Positions 43,349 to 51,584 of a stretch of 64,000 nucleotides of DNA are shown piece by piece. Where the stretch lies: contig NZ_JAXCLA010000009.1 of NCBI RefSeq assembly GCF_034043675.1, positions 310,001 through 374,000 on the forward strand, in the 5' to 3' direction. The notes under the pieces were generated by a model. It was not told where the DNA came from, made no database searches, and was given only the letters and a program-made list of their open reading frames with translations. Made by a program: the position numbers and the translations under genes. The first letter of the stretch is position 1. Each line of letters begins with the position of its first letter. The stretch comes from KK5 sp034043675 (GTDB lineage Bacteria > Pseudomonadota > Gammaproteobacteria > Burkholderiales > Burkholderiaceae_C).

Positions 43349-44188
43349 ATGAATTATTCAAGCAGAGACCGCCTCGGCGGCAAGGTCGCCATCGTCACCG
43401 GCGCGGCCCATGGCCTGGGCGCCGAGACAGCGCGGGTGCTGGCGTCCCAGGGCGCACGGGTGGCGATCGTCGACATCAACCTCGAGGCAGCCCAGGGCGT
43501 GGTGGCCGAGATCGAGGCGGCCGGCGGTGAGGCCATGGCCATCAAAGTGGATCTGACCTCCGAGTCCGACATCATGGGCATGGCCGAAGCCGTCGCGCAG
43601 CGCTTCGGTCGCATCGACGTGCTGCACAACAATGCCGCCGCGCTCGATGTGCCGCAGCGCCAGGCAGACCGAGACGTCTGCAATGTCTCGATCGACGCCT
43701 GGGACCGGGCGCTCGACGTCAATGCCCGCGGCGCCATGCTGTGTAGCAAGCACGTGGTGCCGGTGATGCTGAAGACTGGCGGAGGATCGATCATCCACTC
43801 GACCTCGGGCTTCGGCCAACTGGGCGACGTGACGCTGACGGCCTACGCTGCCTCGAAGGCGGCGCTGATGGCGCTTTCGCGTTCGATCGCCGCCCAGTTC
43901 GGGAAGAAGGGCATTCGCTCCAATGCCATCATGATCGGCTTCGTCGTCAACGACCATGCTCAGAAGACGGTGCCCGAGGAGGTCAAGCAGATCCTCTTGG
44001 CGCAACACTTGACCCCGCAACTGGGCAGCCCGCGCCAAATTGCTGATGTCGTGGCTTTCCTTGCCAGCGAGGAATCGTCCTTCATCACGGGTGCGACGAT
44101 CCCTGTCGATGGTGGCTTTACCAGCCACTCGCCGGCGATGGTGCCGCTGAGCGAGTATTTCGAGCGGCAGGGGTCGAACAAGCTCTGA
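43349..44188 (+). CDS. SDR family oxidoreductase
   Basis: A 279-residue SDR with TGAAHGLGAETA (about 17-28), the Asp of AIVDIN that favours NAD, HNNAA, Ser in HSTSGFG and YAASK (about 169-173), and the ITGATIPVDGG end loop. A C-terminal extension (PAMVPLSEYFERQGSNKL) is slightly longer than usual. It ends the row from 34842. As the neighbour of an enoyl-CoA hydratase it could be a 3-hydroxyacyl-CoA or alcohol dehydrogenase. Confidence 0.87.
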   Translation: MNYSSRDRLGGKVAIVTGAAHGLGAETARVLASQGARVAIVDINLEAAQGVVAEIEAAGGEAMAIKVDLTSESDIMGMAEAVAQRFGRIDVLHNNAAALDVPQRQADRDVCNVSIDAWDRALDVNARGAMLCSKHVVPVMLKTGGGSIIHSTSGFGQLGDVTLTAYAASKAALMALSRSIAAQFGKKGIRSNAIMIGFVVNDHAQKTVPEEVKQILLAQHLTPQLGSPRQIADVVAFLASEESSFITGATIPVDGGFTSHSPAMVPLSEYFERQGSNKL

Positions 44189-44234
44189 TCAGTCGCCCCG
44201 TGCAGCCGAGATGGAAGGTGACTTTCGAATTTCA

Positions 44235-44465
44235 ATGGAATTTCAGCATCTGAGCCTTCGCCAGTTGCGTGTCCTGCGCGTGTTAGGCGCCTATCCGAAC
44301 CTCGCATTCGCTTCGCGGCGTCTGCATGTGTCCCAGCAAGCGTTGAGATCGATGATTGATGAGTTGATTGGGAGCCTGGGAGAAGGCCGTCTTCGCATGG
44401 AACGGGGTGTCATCTGCATATCTCCACAACTGGCTGCAGAAATCGCCCGCTGCTTTACGGAGTAG
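44235..44465 (+). pseudogene. LysR-type DNA-binding domain only (truncated regulator)
   Basis: A 76-residue chain reading MEFQHLSLRQLRVLRVLGA, ASRRLHVSQQALRSMIDELI and LGEGRLRMERGVICISP, a weak but ordered LysR winged helix. It stops just where the linker helix and ligand-binding domain should begin, and no continuation is found in the next 250 bp, so it is either a remnant or a free DNA-binding peptide. A longer start at 44211 is possible. It lies 46 bp behind the SDR and 250 bp before convergent genes. Confidence 0.5.
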
Positions 44466-44714
44466 CAGTCTCGTAGCGCGCCGTCTGTTGATCAGCAAGC
44501 AATTGCGTTGTCTCATGTGCGTGGCATATGGTCCGCCTTGCTGCGGTAGAGCGTGCTCCGCCGGCGGTGGCGAAGTGGCGAGTGCGCCTTGTCACCAGCC
44601 TACCCTGAGTGGAGGCTGTCAGCCATAAGGCTTCCATTGCTCTCCCGAGCAATGGGCGTCGAACCTCGTAGTTGCGCTTTCACCGGCTCGCACACGCTGG
44701 TCCGCCCGACATGC

Positions 44715-45638
44715 TCAACGCATCTTCGCCGTCACCTTCGCGTGCGGCCCCTCCACCTGCGCGGCCCATGCCTCGGCCGCCTGATCGAAGCTGAAGTCCA
44801 GGTAGTCGATGGCGATCTTGTTCTCGCGGTCGATCTGCAGCAACCGCTCCCAGATCGCGCGGCGATCGGCCGCCGGGCGCTGGCCGGTGCCGATGCAGGA
44901 GAGGGTGCGGAACAGCAGGTCGGCGATGTCCAGATTGATCTGGCGGCCGGCGCCGGTGCCGATGGTCATGATGCGGGCGCCCCAGCGAGTGGCCTTCAGC
45001 GCCGACAGCAGCGGCTGGCCGCAGACGAGATCCAGCACGACGTCGAAGCCGCCGTTGGAGGTGTCCTTCAGCGCGGCGACGTCGTCGGCGCCACCGAGCT
45101 TGATACCGGCATCGGCCACGCCGCGGCTGACTAGGCGCTGCAGCGATTCCTCCGAACGGGCCGCCGCCACCACGCGGCCGGCGCCCATGTGGCGGGCGAG
45201 TTGCAGCGCGATCTGGCCCAGGGTGCCGGTGGCGCCAAGGATCAGCACGTTTTCGCCTTTCTGGATGGCGGCCTTCTCCAGCGGCACCAGCGCGCCGGTG
45301 GCGGCGATGCCCATGCTGATCGCGGTCTTGTCGTCCACGTCGTCGGGCACGGCCCAGACCTCTTCGGCCGGCACAAGCGTGCGCTCGGCCCAGGCACCGA
45401 AAGGCTGCACTGAGCGCTCGCCAAAGTAGACCCGCTGGCCGTCCTTCAGGCGGCCGACGCCTTCGCCGCGGATGACGCAAGGGAATTCAATGCCCAACCG
45501 GTAGGCGCCGAGCACGTCCCAGCCGCCCAGGCCGGCCGTGTCCATCTCGATCAACAGGGCTCCTTCGCGCGGCTCCGGTTCACGAAACTCGGTCAGTACG
45601 GGGGCAACGCCGCGTTCCGGAATGACTGCTGCTTTCAT
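44715..45638 (-). CDS. Zinc-independent MDR/quinone oxidoreductase-like protein
   Basis: A 307-residue medium-chain dehydrogenase/reductase. The GroES-like N domain (MKAAVIPERGVAPVLTEF, RGEGVGRLKDGQRVYFG) is followed by the Rossmann loop ILGATGTLGQIALQLARHMGAGRVVAAAR, the quinone-oxidoreductase form. The usual Zn-binding Cys/His set (GHE motif) is not present; RGEGVGR stands in its place. It is last in the minus-strand operon from 50772. Reduction of an enone or enoyl substrate with NADPH is likely. Confidence 0.82.
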   Translation of the reverse strand: MKAAVIPERGVAPVLTEFREPEPREGALLIEMDTAGLGGWDVLGAYRLGIEFPCVIRGEGVGRLKDGQRVYFGERSVQPFGAWAERTLVPAEEVWAVPDDVDDKTAISMGIAATGALVPLEKAAIQKGENVLILGATGTLGQIALQLARHMGAGRVVAAARSEESLQRLVSRGVADAGIKLGGADDVAALKDTSNGGFDVVLDLVCGQPLLSALKATRWGARIMTIGTGAGRQINLDIADLLFRTLSCIGTGQRPAADRRAIWERLLQIDRENKIAIDYLDFSFDQAAEAWAAQVEGPHAKVTAKMR

Positions 45639-45647
45639 CGGTGATCC

Positions 45648-46889
45648 TCAGGTGATGTCTTTGGTCGCGGCCTCGTAGGCCTTCAGTTCGAAGCCCGGCT
45701 CGCGAGCCTGGGCCGGCGTAAGCGGCGTGTTACGGGTCAGCAGCTTGCGGGCTGCCATGTGGTCGGCCGTGCGGTTGGCGGTCTCGACGGCAATCAGGCG
45801 GCCCTGACGGAAGCAGAGCACGGCCAGCTGGTGACCATCGGCGGTGCCGACCTGCACGGTCTCGTCGTGCCCTTCGGCCAAGCCGGCGATCTGCAGGCGC
45901 AGCGCGCCCTGGTCGGTCCAGAACCAGGGCAGGGCGGTGTAGGGCGCGGGCTTGCCCATCAGCCGTGCGGCGACGGCCTTGCCCTGGTCCACCGCGTTCT
46001 GCACAGACTCCAGTCGAACCGGCTTGACGGCGTGGCAACTGGTGAAGCTCGCCGCGTCGCCGATGGCCGAGATGTCCGGGTCGCTGGTCAGCAGCAATTC
46101 GTCCACGCAGATGCCGTTGCTGACGCTGAGCCCTGCGGCGGCGGCCAGTTCTGCATTGGGCAGCACGCCGATGCCGTAGACCACCAGGTCGGCTGCGATG
46201 ACGCGCCCGTCCTCCAGCTCCACGCTGCTGACCTTGCCCTCGTTGCCGACGATGCGCCGCACCTTCTGCTTGAAGTCGATCTGCACGCCCCAGCTCGCAT
46301 GGCCCGCGGTAAACAGGTCGGACATGGGCCTGGAGATGGCCCGCGCCATCGGTCGTTCGCCCAGCTCGATCACATGCACCGCCACGCCCTTTGCTGCGGC
46401 CACCGCGGCGAACTCCAGGCCGATGAAGCCGGCGCCGATGACGACCGCGTGGCGGATGCTGGCGATGCGCGGCGAGAGGGCATCGGCGTCGGCCAGCGTG
46501 CGCAGGCCGATCACGCCGTCTAGCTCGATGCCGGGCAGCTCGGGCACGCGGTTGCGCGCGCCGGTCGCGAGCACCAGGTGGTCGTAGGGAATCATCGTGC
46601 CCGAGGCCAGTTCCACATGTCTTGACGCGCGGTCGATGCAGGTCACGCTGTCGTGCAGCCGCTCGATCCGGTGCTCCTCGAAGTATTCAGGCTGGCGGAA
46701 GCGGATCGCATGCGCGCCGATCTTGCCGAGCAGGTAGGCCTTGGACAACGGCGGCCGCTGATAGGGCACGCCGGGCTCATCGCCAACGATGGTGACGCGT
46801 CCGGCAAAGCCTTCCTGGCGCAGCGAGGCGGCGGTCTGGAAGCCGGCTTGACCGCCGCCGACGATCACGACTGAATTCAACGCAGACAT
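45648..46889 (-). CDS. FAD-dependent ferredoxin/rubredoxin reductase
   Basis: A 413-residue flavoprotein of the BphA4/ThcD type. It has VVIVGGGQAGFQTAASLRQEGF (FAD loop, about 7-28), the PYQRPPLSK motif, LVLATGARNR, the NAD loop VVIGAGFIGLEFAAVAAAKG (about 146-165), and VYGIGVLPNAELAAAAGL with DISAIGDAASF in the FAD-binding end. It passes electrons from NADH to a ferredoxin feeding a Rieske oxygenase or P450. No ferredoxin gene is seen in the window, so its partner, perhaps the dioxygenase at 53760 through an external ferredoxin, is unproven. Confidence 0.88.
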   Translation of the reverse strand: MSALNSVVIVGGGQAGFQTAASLRQEGFAGRVTIVGDEPGVPYQRPPLSKAYLLGKIGAHAIRFRQPEYFEEHRIERLHDSVTCIDRASRHVELASGTMIPYDHLVLATGARNRVPELPGIELDGVIGLRTLADADALSPRIASIRHAVVIGAGFIGLEFAAVAAAKGVAVHVIELGERPMARAISRPMSDLFTAGHASWGVQIDFKQKVRRIVGNEGKVSSVELEDGRVIAADLVVYGIGVLPNAELAAAAGLSVSNGICVDELLLTSDPDISAIGDAASFTSCHAVKPVRLESVQNAVDQGKAVAARLMGKPAPYTALPWFWTDQGALRLQIAGLAEGHDETVQVGTADGHQLAVLCFRQGRLIAVETANRTADHMAARKLLTRNTPLTPAQAREPGFELKAYEAATKDIT

Positions 46890-46913
46890 CTCGACAGCCT
46901 TCTTCTTTCCTGG

Positions 46914-48155
46914 TCAATCAAATTTCGGATAGCGGCCCAGCGGCAGCAAGCTGGATGCGCCGATCAGGAACGCCGATCCGCACAGGGTCAGCATCATCAT
47001 GTAGTTGCCCGTGCTTTTGTAGACGATGCCGCTGAGCCACGGCGCCAGCGCGCCGGCCGCCGTGATCAGGCCGAGGTGAACGCCGAACAGCCGGCCATAG
47101 TCGCGCAGACCGAAATAGCGGGACATCAGGTAGGCAGCGATGTCGAACTCGGCACCGGCACCCAGACCCACGAGGGCGGTGGCCAGCAGCAGGATGCCGG
47201 TCTGCTCGGCACCGGTGGTCGCCAGCAGCAGGCAACCCAGCGCGGGCAGGGCCAGTGCCACAGCCGCAACGCCCGGCGCCCACAGGCGGTCGATCAGGTA
47301 ACCCACCAGCACGCGCCCGCCGATCAGCGACAGGCCGAAGCCGCCGAACACTGCACCCGCGGCGGCGGCGGTGAGACCCTTGTCGCGCAACATCGGTACG
47401 GTGTTGGAGACCATCGTGACAATGGCGCCGACCACCAGCGACAGGCCGATGTTGAGGAACCAGAAGCGCATCGAACGCAGGCCCTGTGCGAATGTGAGTC
47501 CGCCCGCCACGACGGCGGTCGGCCTTGTGCCGTCAGCGCGCGCCGCGATGCCGGCCGGCTCCTTCATCCAGAACACGGCAAAAGGCAGCACCACCAGCAC
47601 CGGCAAGGTCGCCAGCAGCCAGAACCCGCCTTGCCATCCCCAGCGCCCGATGGCCCAGGTGACGGCCGAGGGCAGCAGTGCCGCGGAGATCCCCGTGCCC
47701 GACAGGACCAGCGCCAGGCCCAGTCCCCGGTTGCGCACGAACCAGAGGTTGACCAGATAGGTCCAGGTCACATGGATCGTGCCCATGCTGGCCAGCGGCA
47801 GCAGCGCGAAAAAGAAGTACAGCCAGGCGATCGACGGCCCCATCAGCGAGATGGACGCGAAGCTCAGCGCCAGGCAGACCAGCGAGGCGCAGGTGACCCG
47901 CTTCATGCCGTAGCGCAGGTTCAGCCACGGCACGATCTGCGATGCGACGACGGCGCTGGCGAAAAGGAAGGTGACCGCCGACTGGATGTCGCCCCGTCCC
48001 CAGCCGAAGGCCGTCTGCAACGGAATCACGAAGGAGCCGAAGGCATACAGCATCGAGGCGTTGGCATTGATGGCCAGTCCGAGCATGGCCAGGATGACGA
48101 TGCGCCAGCCCTGCTTGAACTCGGTGAGATCGATCGCGGCGGTGTTGGTCTTCAT
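46914..48155 (-). CDS. MFS transporter (OFA/monocarboxylate-like)
   Basis: A 413-residue carrier with 12 helices. GWRIVILAMLGLAINANASMLYAFGSFV is the first helix of the oxalate:formate/monocarboxylate-like group; the loop with LRYGMKRVTC and the central linker MKEPAGIAARADG fit as well. The ATG at 48155 was chosen because AGAGATTTCG precedes it and the signature helix follows directly. It lies 10 bp behind the thiolase-like gene in the same operon. It could import or export an organic acid or CoA-free intermediate. Confidence 0.83.
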   Translation of the reverse strand: MKTNTAAIDLTEFKQGWRIVILAMLGLAINANASMLYAFGSFVIPLQTAFGWGRGDIQSAVTFLFASAVVASQIVPWLNLRYGMKRVTCASLVCLALSFASISLMGPSIAWLYFFFALLPLASMGTIHVTWTYLVNLWFVRNRGLGLALVLSGTGISAALLPSAVTWAIGRWGWQGGFWLLATLPVLVVLPFAVFWMKEPAGIAARADGTRPTAVVAGGLTFAQGLRSMRFWFLNIGLSLVVGAIVTMVSNTVPMLRDKGLTAAAAGAVFGGFGLSLIGGRVLVGYLIDRLWAPGVAAVALALPALGCLLLATTGAEQTGILLLATALVGLGAGAEFDIAAYLMSRYFGLRDYGRLFGVHLGLITAAGALAPWLSGIVYKSTGNYMMMLTLCGSAFLIGASSLLPLGRYPKFD

Positions 48156-48165
48156 CGAAATCTCT

Positions 48166-49356
48166 TCAGTCCCTGACGAGTAACAGGCTGCCGCCGAGCG
48201 GTCCGCCGCCGGAGGCGCAGACCGAGACCTGGTGCGGCGCGATCTGGCGTTCACCGGCGCGGTTCCAGAGCTGGGTGCAGGCTTCGTGCACATAGCCCAG
48301 GCCGTGCGTGCGGCCGCCGGAGAGCTGGCCGCCGTTGGTGTTGAGCGGCAGCACGCCGTTGCGCGCAATGCGCGCGCCGCCTTCGACGAAGGCGCCGCTC
48401 TCGCCGCGCGGGCACAGGCCCATGGCCTCGAGCCAGATCATCGTGAGGATGGAGAAGCCGTCGTAAAGCTGGGCGCTGCCCACATCGCCCGGCTTCAGGT
48501 CCGTCCGGTTCCACATCATCCGGCCGACGTCGAAGGCCGCGCCCTCGGTCAGCGAAATCTGGTCCCAGGACCAGGGCTGGTGCAGCGCCGCGCCGATCGC
48601 CTCGATGCGGATCGGCGCGTTCGGCCCGTCCTTCGCGGCATCGGTGCGCGACAGGACCAGCGCCGTCGAGGCATCGCAGTGCACGTCGCAGTCGAACATG
48701 CGCAGCGGCGTGGAGATCATCCGCGAGGCCAGGTAGTCGTCCATGCCCATCGGCATGCGCATTACTGCCTTCGGATTGAGCATCGCGTTGCAGCGGCAGG
48801 TGAGGGCGATCTGCGCCAGGTGCTCGGGGCGGGTGCCGAACTCGTGGAAGTGCCGCTGCGCGTACATCGCCATCAGGTTGACGGCGGAGAGCACGTTGAA
48901 CGGCGTGTACCACTGCCAGAAATAGCTGGTGTCGCGGCCGCTGGTCTTGTTGGTCAGCGCCGAGGCGCCCTTGTCGACAAGGCGGCCGCTCGCCTCGGTG
49001 ATCGTGCGGAACACCAGTACATGGCGGGCCAGGCCAGCGGCGATCGCCATTGCGCCATTGATCACGCCTGCCAGCGGCCCAGGGCCTTCGTAGCCGCCGC
49101 CGAACCAGTTCACCTGCAGGCCCATGGCGCTGATCAGCGCGTTCGGGCCCACCGGCGAGAAGCTGTTGCCGTTGTTGTTGTCGCCTGGCCAGCACGAAAC
49201 GCCGTCGATGTCAGCGGGCGTCAGGCCCGCGTCCTGGATGGCTTCCAGCGCGGCGTCCAGCGTCAACCGCATCGCGGATTTCGTCGACGGCCGGCCGACT
49301 TCGGATTGCCCGATGCCGGTGATGGCGACGTCCTTCTCGAAGACCCGGTCAAGCAT
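48166..49356 (-). CDS. Thiolase-like protein (lipid-transfer/retro-aldolase type)
   Basis: A 396-residue thiolase-fold protein of the SCP-x/Ltp2 group: VAITGIGQSEVGRP, then GLQVNWFGGGYEGPGPLAGVINGAM, where the active-site Cys of true thiolases would be expected but only Gly, Glu and Pro are present. The C-terminal LPLNTNGGQLSGGRTHGLGYVHEA and VSVCASGGGPLGG are kept. In steroid side-chain degradation Ltp2-type proteins lacking the Cys act with a DUF35 partner as retro-aldolases. The DUF35 gene overlaps this gene by 8 bp upstream. I infer an aldolase-like C-C cleavage of a CoA ester. Confidence 0.85.
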   Translation of the reverse strand: MLDRVFEKDVAITGIGQSEVGRPSTKSAMRLTLDAALEAIQDAGLTPADIDGVSCWPGDNNNGNSFSPVGPNALISAMGLQVNWFGGGYEGPGPLAGVINGAMAIAAGLARHVLVFRTITEASGRLVDKGASALTNKTSGRDTSYFWQWYTPFNVLSAVNLMAMYAQRHFHEFGTRPEHLAQIALTCRCNAMLNPKAVMRMPMGMDDYLASRMISTPLRMFDCDVHCDASTALVLSRTDAAKDGPNAPIRIEAIGAALHQPWSWDQISLTEGAAFDVGRMMWNRTDLKPGDVGSAQLYDGFSILTMIWLEAMGLCPRGESGAFVEGGARIARNGVLPLNTNGGQLSGGRTHGLGYVHEACTQLWNRAGERQIAPHQVSVCASGGGPLGGSLLLVRD

Positions 49357-49765
49357 CGCTAACCCTTGATTCAAGCGGAGTGAACAGCGGGATCCAGACA
49401 TCCTCCTGCTGCTCGAAGACCACGCGCACCGGCATGTCGATGCGTATCTGCTGCGGCGCGCAGCGCACGATATTGCTTGTCAGCCGCAGTCCTGCCTGCT
49501 CGGCCAGTTCGATGATGGCGACCACGTAGGGCGCCTGCAGCTCGGGCGTCCAGGCCCGTTCGTTGATCGTGAATGTCAGCACCTTGCCGCGGCCGGACAC
49601 CGCCTGCGGGGCGACGTCGAAGCTGCGGCAGTGAGGGCAGATCGGCGTCGGCGGATGGAACCAGCGCGCGCAGGCGGCGCAGCGGTGGATGTTCAGCAGG
49701 CCCTGGGCTCCGCCTTGCCAGAACGGCGCGGTATCCGGCGTTAGCGCGGGCAGCTTGCGGCTCAT
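49349..49765 (-). CDS. DUF35/OB-fold protein, partner of the thiolase-like protein
   Basis: A 138-residue protein with the DUF35 layout: an N-terminal helix (PDTAPFWQGGAQGLLNIHRC), a zinc ribbon with two Cys pairs in CAACARWFHPPTPICPHC, and an OB-fold (GRGKVLTFTINERAW, PYVVAIIELAEQAGLRLTSNI). It overlaps the upstream amidohydrolase by 4 bp (ATGA) and the downstream thiolase-like gene by 8 bp, so all three are translationally coupled. DUF35 proteins form complexes with thiolase-like enzymes and hydratases; this is the expected partner. Confidence 0.88.
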   Translation of the reverse strand: MSRKLPALTPDTAPFWQGGAQGLLNIHRCAACARWFHPPTPICPHCRSFDVAPQAVSGRGKVLTFTINERAWTPELQAPYVVAIIELAEQAGLRLTSNIVRCAPQQIRIDMPVRVVFEQQEDVWIPLFTPLESRVSDA

Positions 49766-50772
49766 GGCCTGAGCTTCAGCAACTCGATCGCGTTGCCGGC
49801 GCGGATCTTCTCGCGGGCAGCGCCCTCGAGGCCCAGGCCCTCGGTCGGATCGCCGTTGTCGTAGGCGCCGCCGAAGTTGGTGCCGTGGACCAGCCTGTCC
49901 ACGCCGACCACCTCCAGCACGCCGCGGCGCAGCGCGGGCGAATGCACGTCGAGGTCGAAGTAGAAATTGGGCAGGTAGTCCATCAGCGGGCGCTTGTTGC
50001 GCGCGTCCGGCGCCATGCCCTTGTTCAGTTCGGTCAGGCGGCCGAGCTGGAACACGGCCATGCCGCCTGCATGGGTGATGTAGGTCTTCAGCGTCGGGAA
50101 GGCATCGAGTGCGCCGCCGCAGATCAGGTACCAGAAGAACAGGGTCTCGTCCACGCAGTCGCCGACGATGGAACTGGTCTCGAACTTGTCCTTGTGGTGC
50201 TGGTCGCCCAGCCAGATGGACTGGTTGTACCCGTGAACCATGATCGGCACGTCCAGCTCGGTCAGCTTCTCCCAGAGCGGGAACAGCTCCTCGCTGTGGG
50301 CCTCCAGCCCGTTGAAGTTCGCGCCGCCCACGCACAGGCCCTTGGCGCCCAGTTGCCTGACCGCCCGGTCGATCTCCTTCACGGCCTCTTTCGGATCGGC
50401 TAGGTTGGCATGGCCCCAGAAGGCGAAGTGCTCGGGGTCCTCCGCGCAGTACTTGGACATCTCTTCGTTGCAGGTGCGCGCGTACTCGTTGCCAAAGTCG
50501 CCGGCCCAGTACATGAAGGCATGCGAAGGCGTAGAAAGGACGAGCTTGTCGACCCCGCGCTCGGCCATCAGCGCGCGGCGGCTCGCATGCGTCATCTTCG
50601 ACAGCAGCGCGGCCTCGGCCTCGGCATCGGTGGCGGCCGGCTTGCGGTGCTTGTTGGTGCCCAGTGAGAAGTGGCCGACCGTCAGCCCCTGGCGCTTCAT
50701 GAACGGCCCCCAGAACTCATGCCTGTTCAACATGCCCGCGGTGAACAGATGGGCGTGGACATCAATAAGCAA
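49762..50772 (-). CDS. ACMSD-family amidohydrolase
   Basis: A 336-residue TIM-barrel metal enzyme. MLIDVHAHLF has the His-x-His pair at the N terminus; PIMVHGYNQS and TYITHAGGM bring two further His ligands. The final metal-site Asp of the family (usually in a G-S-D block) reads Asn in HGTNFGG. The family includes decarboxylases (ACMSD, gamma-resorcylate) and C-C hydrolases. It heads the operon amidohydrolase, DUF35, thiolase-like, MFS, reductase, MDR and is divergent from an SDR/FAH row. It has a close paralogue at 61524 with the same Asn. Confidence 0.88.
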   Translation of the reverse strand: MLIDVHAHLFTAGMLNRHEFWGPFMKRQGLTVGHFSLGTNKHRKPAATDAEAEAALLSKMTHASRRALMAERGVDKLVLSTPSHAFMYWAGDFGNEYARTCNEEMSKYCAEDPEHFAFWGHANLADPKEAVKEIDRAVRQLGAKGLCVGGANFNGLEAHSEELFPLWEKLTELDVPIMVHGYNQSIWLGDQHHKDKFETSSIVGDCVDETLFFWYLICGGALDAFPTLKTYITHAGGMAVFQLGRLTELNKGMAPDARNKRPLMDYLPNFYFDLDVHSPALRRGVLEVVGVDRLVHGTNFGGAYDNGDPTEGLGLEGAAREKIRAGNAIELLKLRP

Positions 50773-50817
50773 GGGGCTCTCCCGGTTGACGCATGAGTGT
50801 CGAAGCAGTGTAATAGC

Positions 50818-50827
50818 TGAACAGATT
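50818..50827 (+). promoter_or_regulatory. Shared motif TGAACANAWT, site 3
   Basis: TGAACAGATT lies in the 88-bp divergent spacer between the amidohydrolase and the SDR, 46 and 33 bp from the two starts. The bases around it (CTGAACAGATTCAG) add local symmetry. Confidence 0.5.
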
Positions 50828-50860
50828 CAGTCAAGATGTATAAATTAGAGGGTTTTCACG

Positions 50861-51562
50861 ATGGCTTCCTCACTGTCTGACCGGGTTTTCGTGGTGACCG
50901 GCGGCTTCGGCGCTCTGGGGCGGGCGCTAGCGGCGGTGCTGCTGGAGGAGGGGGCGCGCGTTGCCCTGCTGGATCGGGCACCGGCGGCAGCCGGGCTGCC
51001 CGGCGGCGAGCGCGTGCTGGCCATCGGCGGCGCAGACCTGGGCGATGCCGGCGCCGCCGCAGCTGCATTCGCTCAGGTGAAGGAGCGCTGGCAGCGCATC
51101 GACGGGCTGGTCAACGTCGCTGGCGGCTTCGCGTGGGAGACCGTGGGCGAGGGCCAGCTGGACACCTGGGATCGCCTCTACGCGATGAACCTGCGCAGCG
51201 CCGTATCGGCGAGCCAGGCGGCCTTGCCGTACTTGAGCACCGACGGTCGCGGCCGCGTCGTCAATATCGCCGCGCTCGGCGCAGTGAAGGCCGCCACCGG
51301 CATGGGCGCCTATGCCGCGTCCAAGGCCGGAGTGATGCGCTTCACCGAGGCGCTGGCCGAAGAACTGAAGGACCGCGGCATCACCGTCAACGCGGTGCTG
51401 CCCAGCATCATCGACACGCCGACCAATCGTGCCGACATGCCGGATGCCACCTTCGACCGTTGGGTCACGCCCGAGGCCCTGGGCCGCGTGATCAAGTTCC
51501 TGCTGTCCGATGACGCCGCGGCGATCACCGGCGCGTTGCTGCCCGTCGCGGGCCGCACCTGA
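50861..51562 (+). CDS. SDR family oxidoreductase
   Basis: A 233-residue SDR with TGGFGALGRALA (about 14-25), Asp in LLDRA that favours NAD, NVAGGF, the Ser in NIAALGA region weakly kept, and YAASK (about 149-153). LLPVAGRT closes the protein without the common VDGG loop. It starts the divergent plus-strand row SDR, FAH, unknown 343-residue protein, with the shared TGAACA motif in the promoter. It may dehydrogenate a hydroxy intermediate. Confidence 0.84.
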   Translation: MASSLSDRVFVVTGGFGALGRALAAVLLEEGARVALLDRAPAAAGLPGGERVLAIGGADLGDAGAAAAAFAQVKERWQRIDGLVNVAGGFAWETVGEGQLDTWDRLYAMNLRSAVSASQAALPYLSTDGRGRVVNIAALGAVKAATGMGAYAASKAGVMRFTEALAEELKDRGITVNAVLPSIIDTPTNRADMPDATFDRWVTPEALGRVIKFLLSDDAAAITGALLPVAGRT

Positions 51563-51584
51563 CCACCCCTCCGACAAGAAAACC

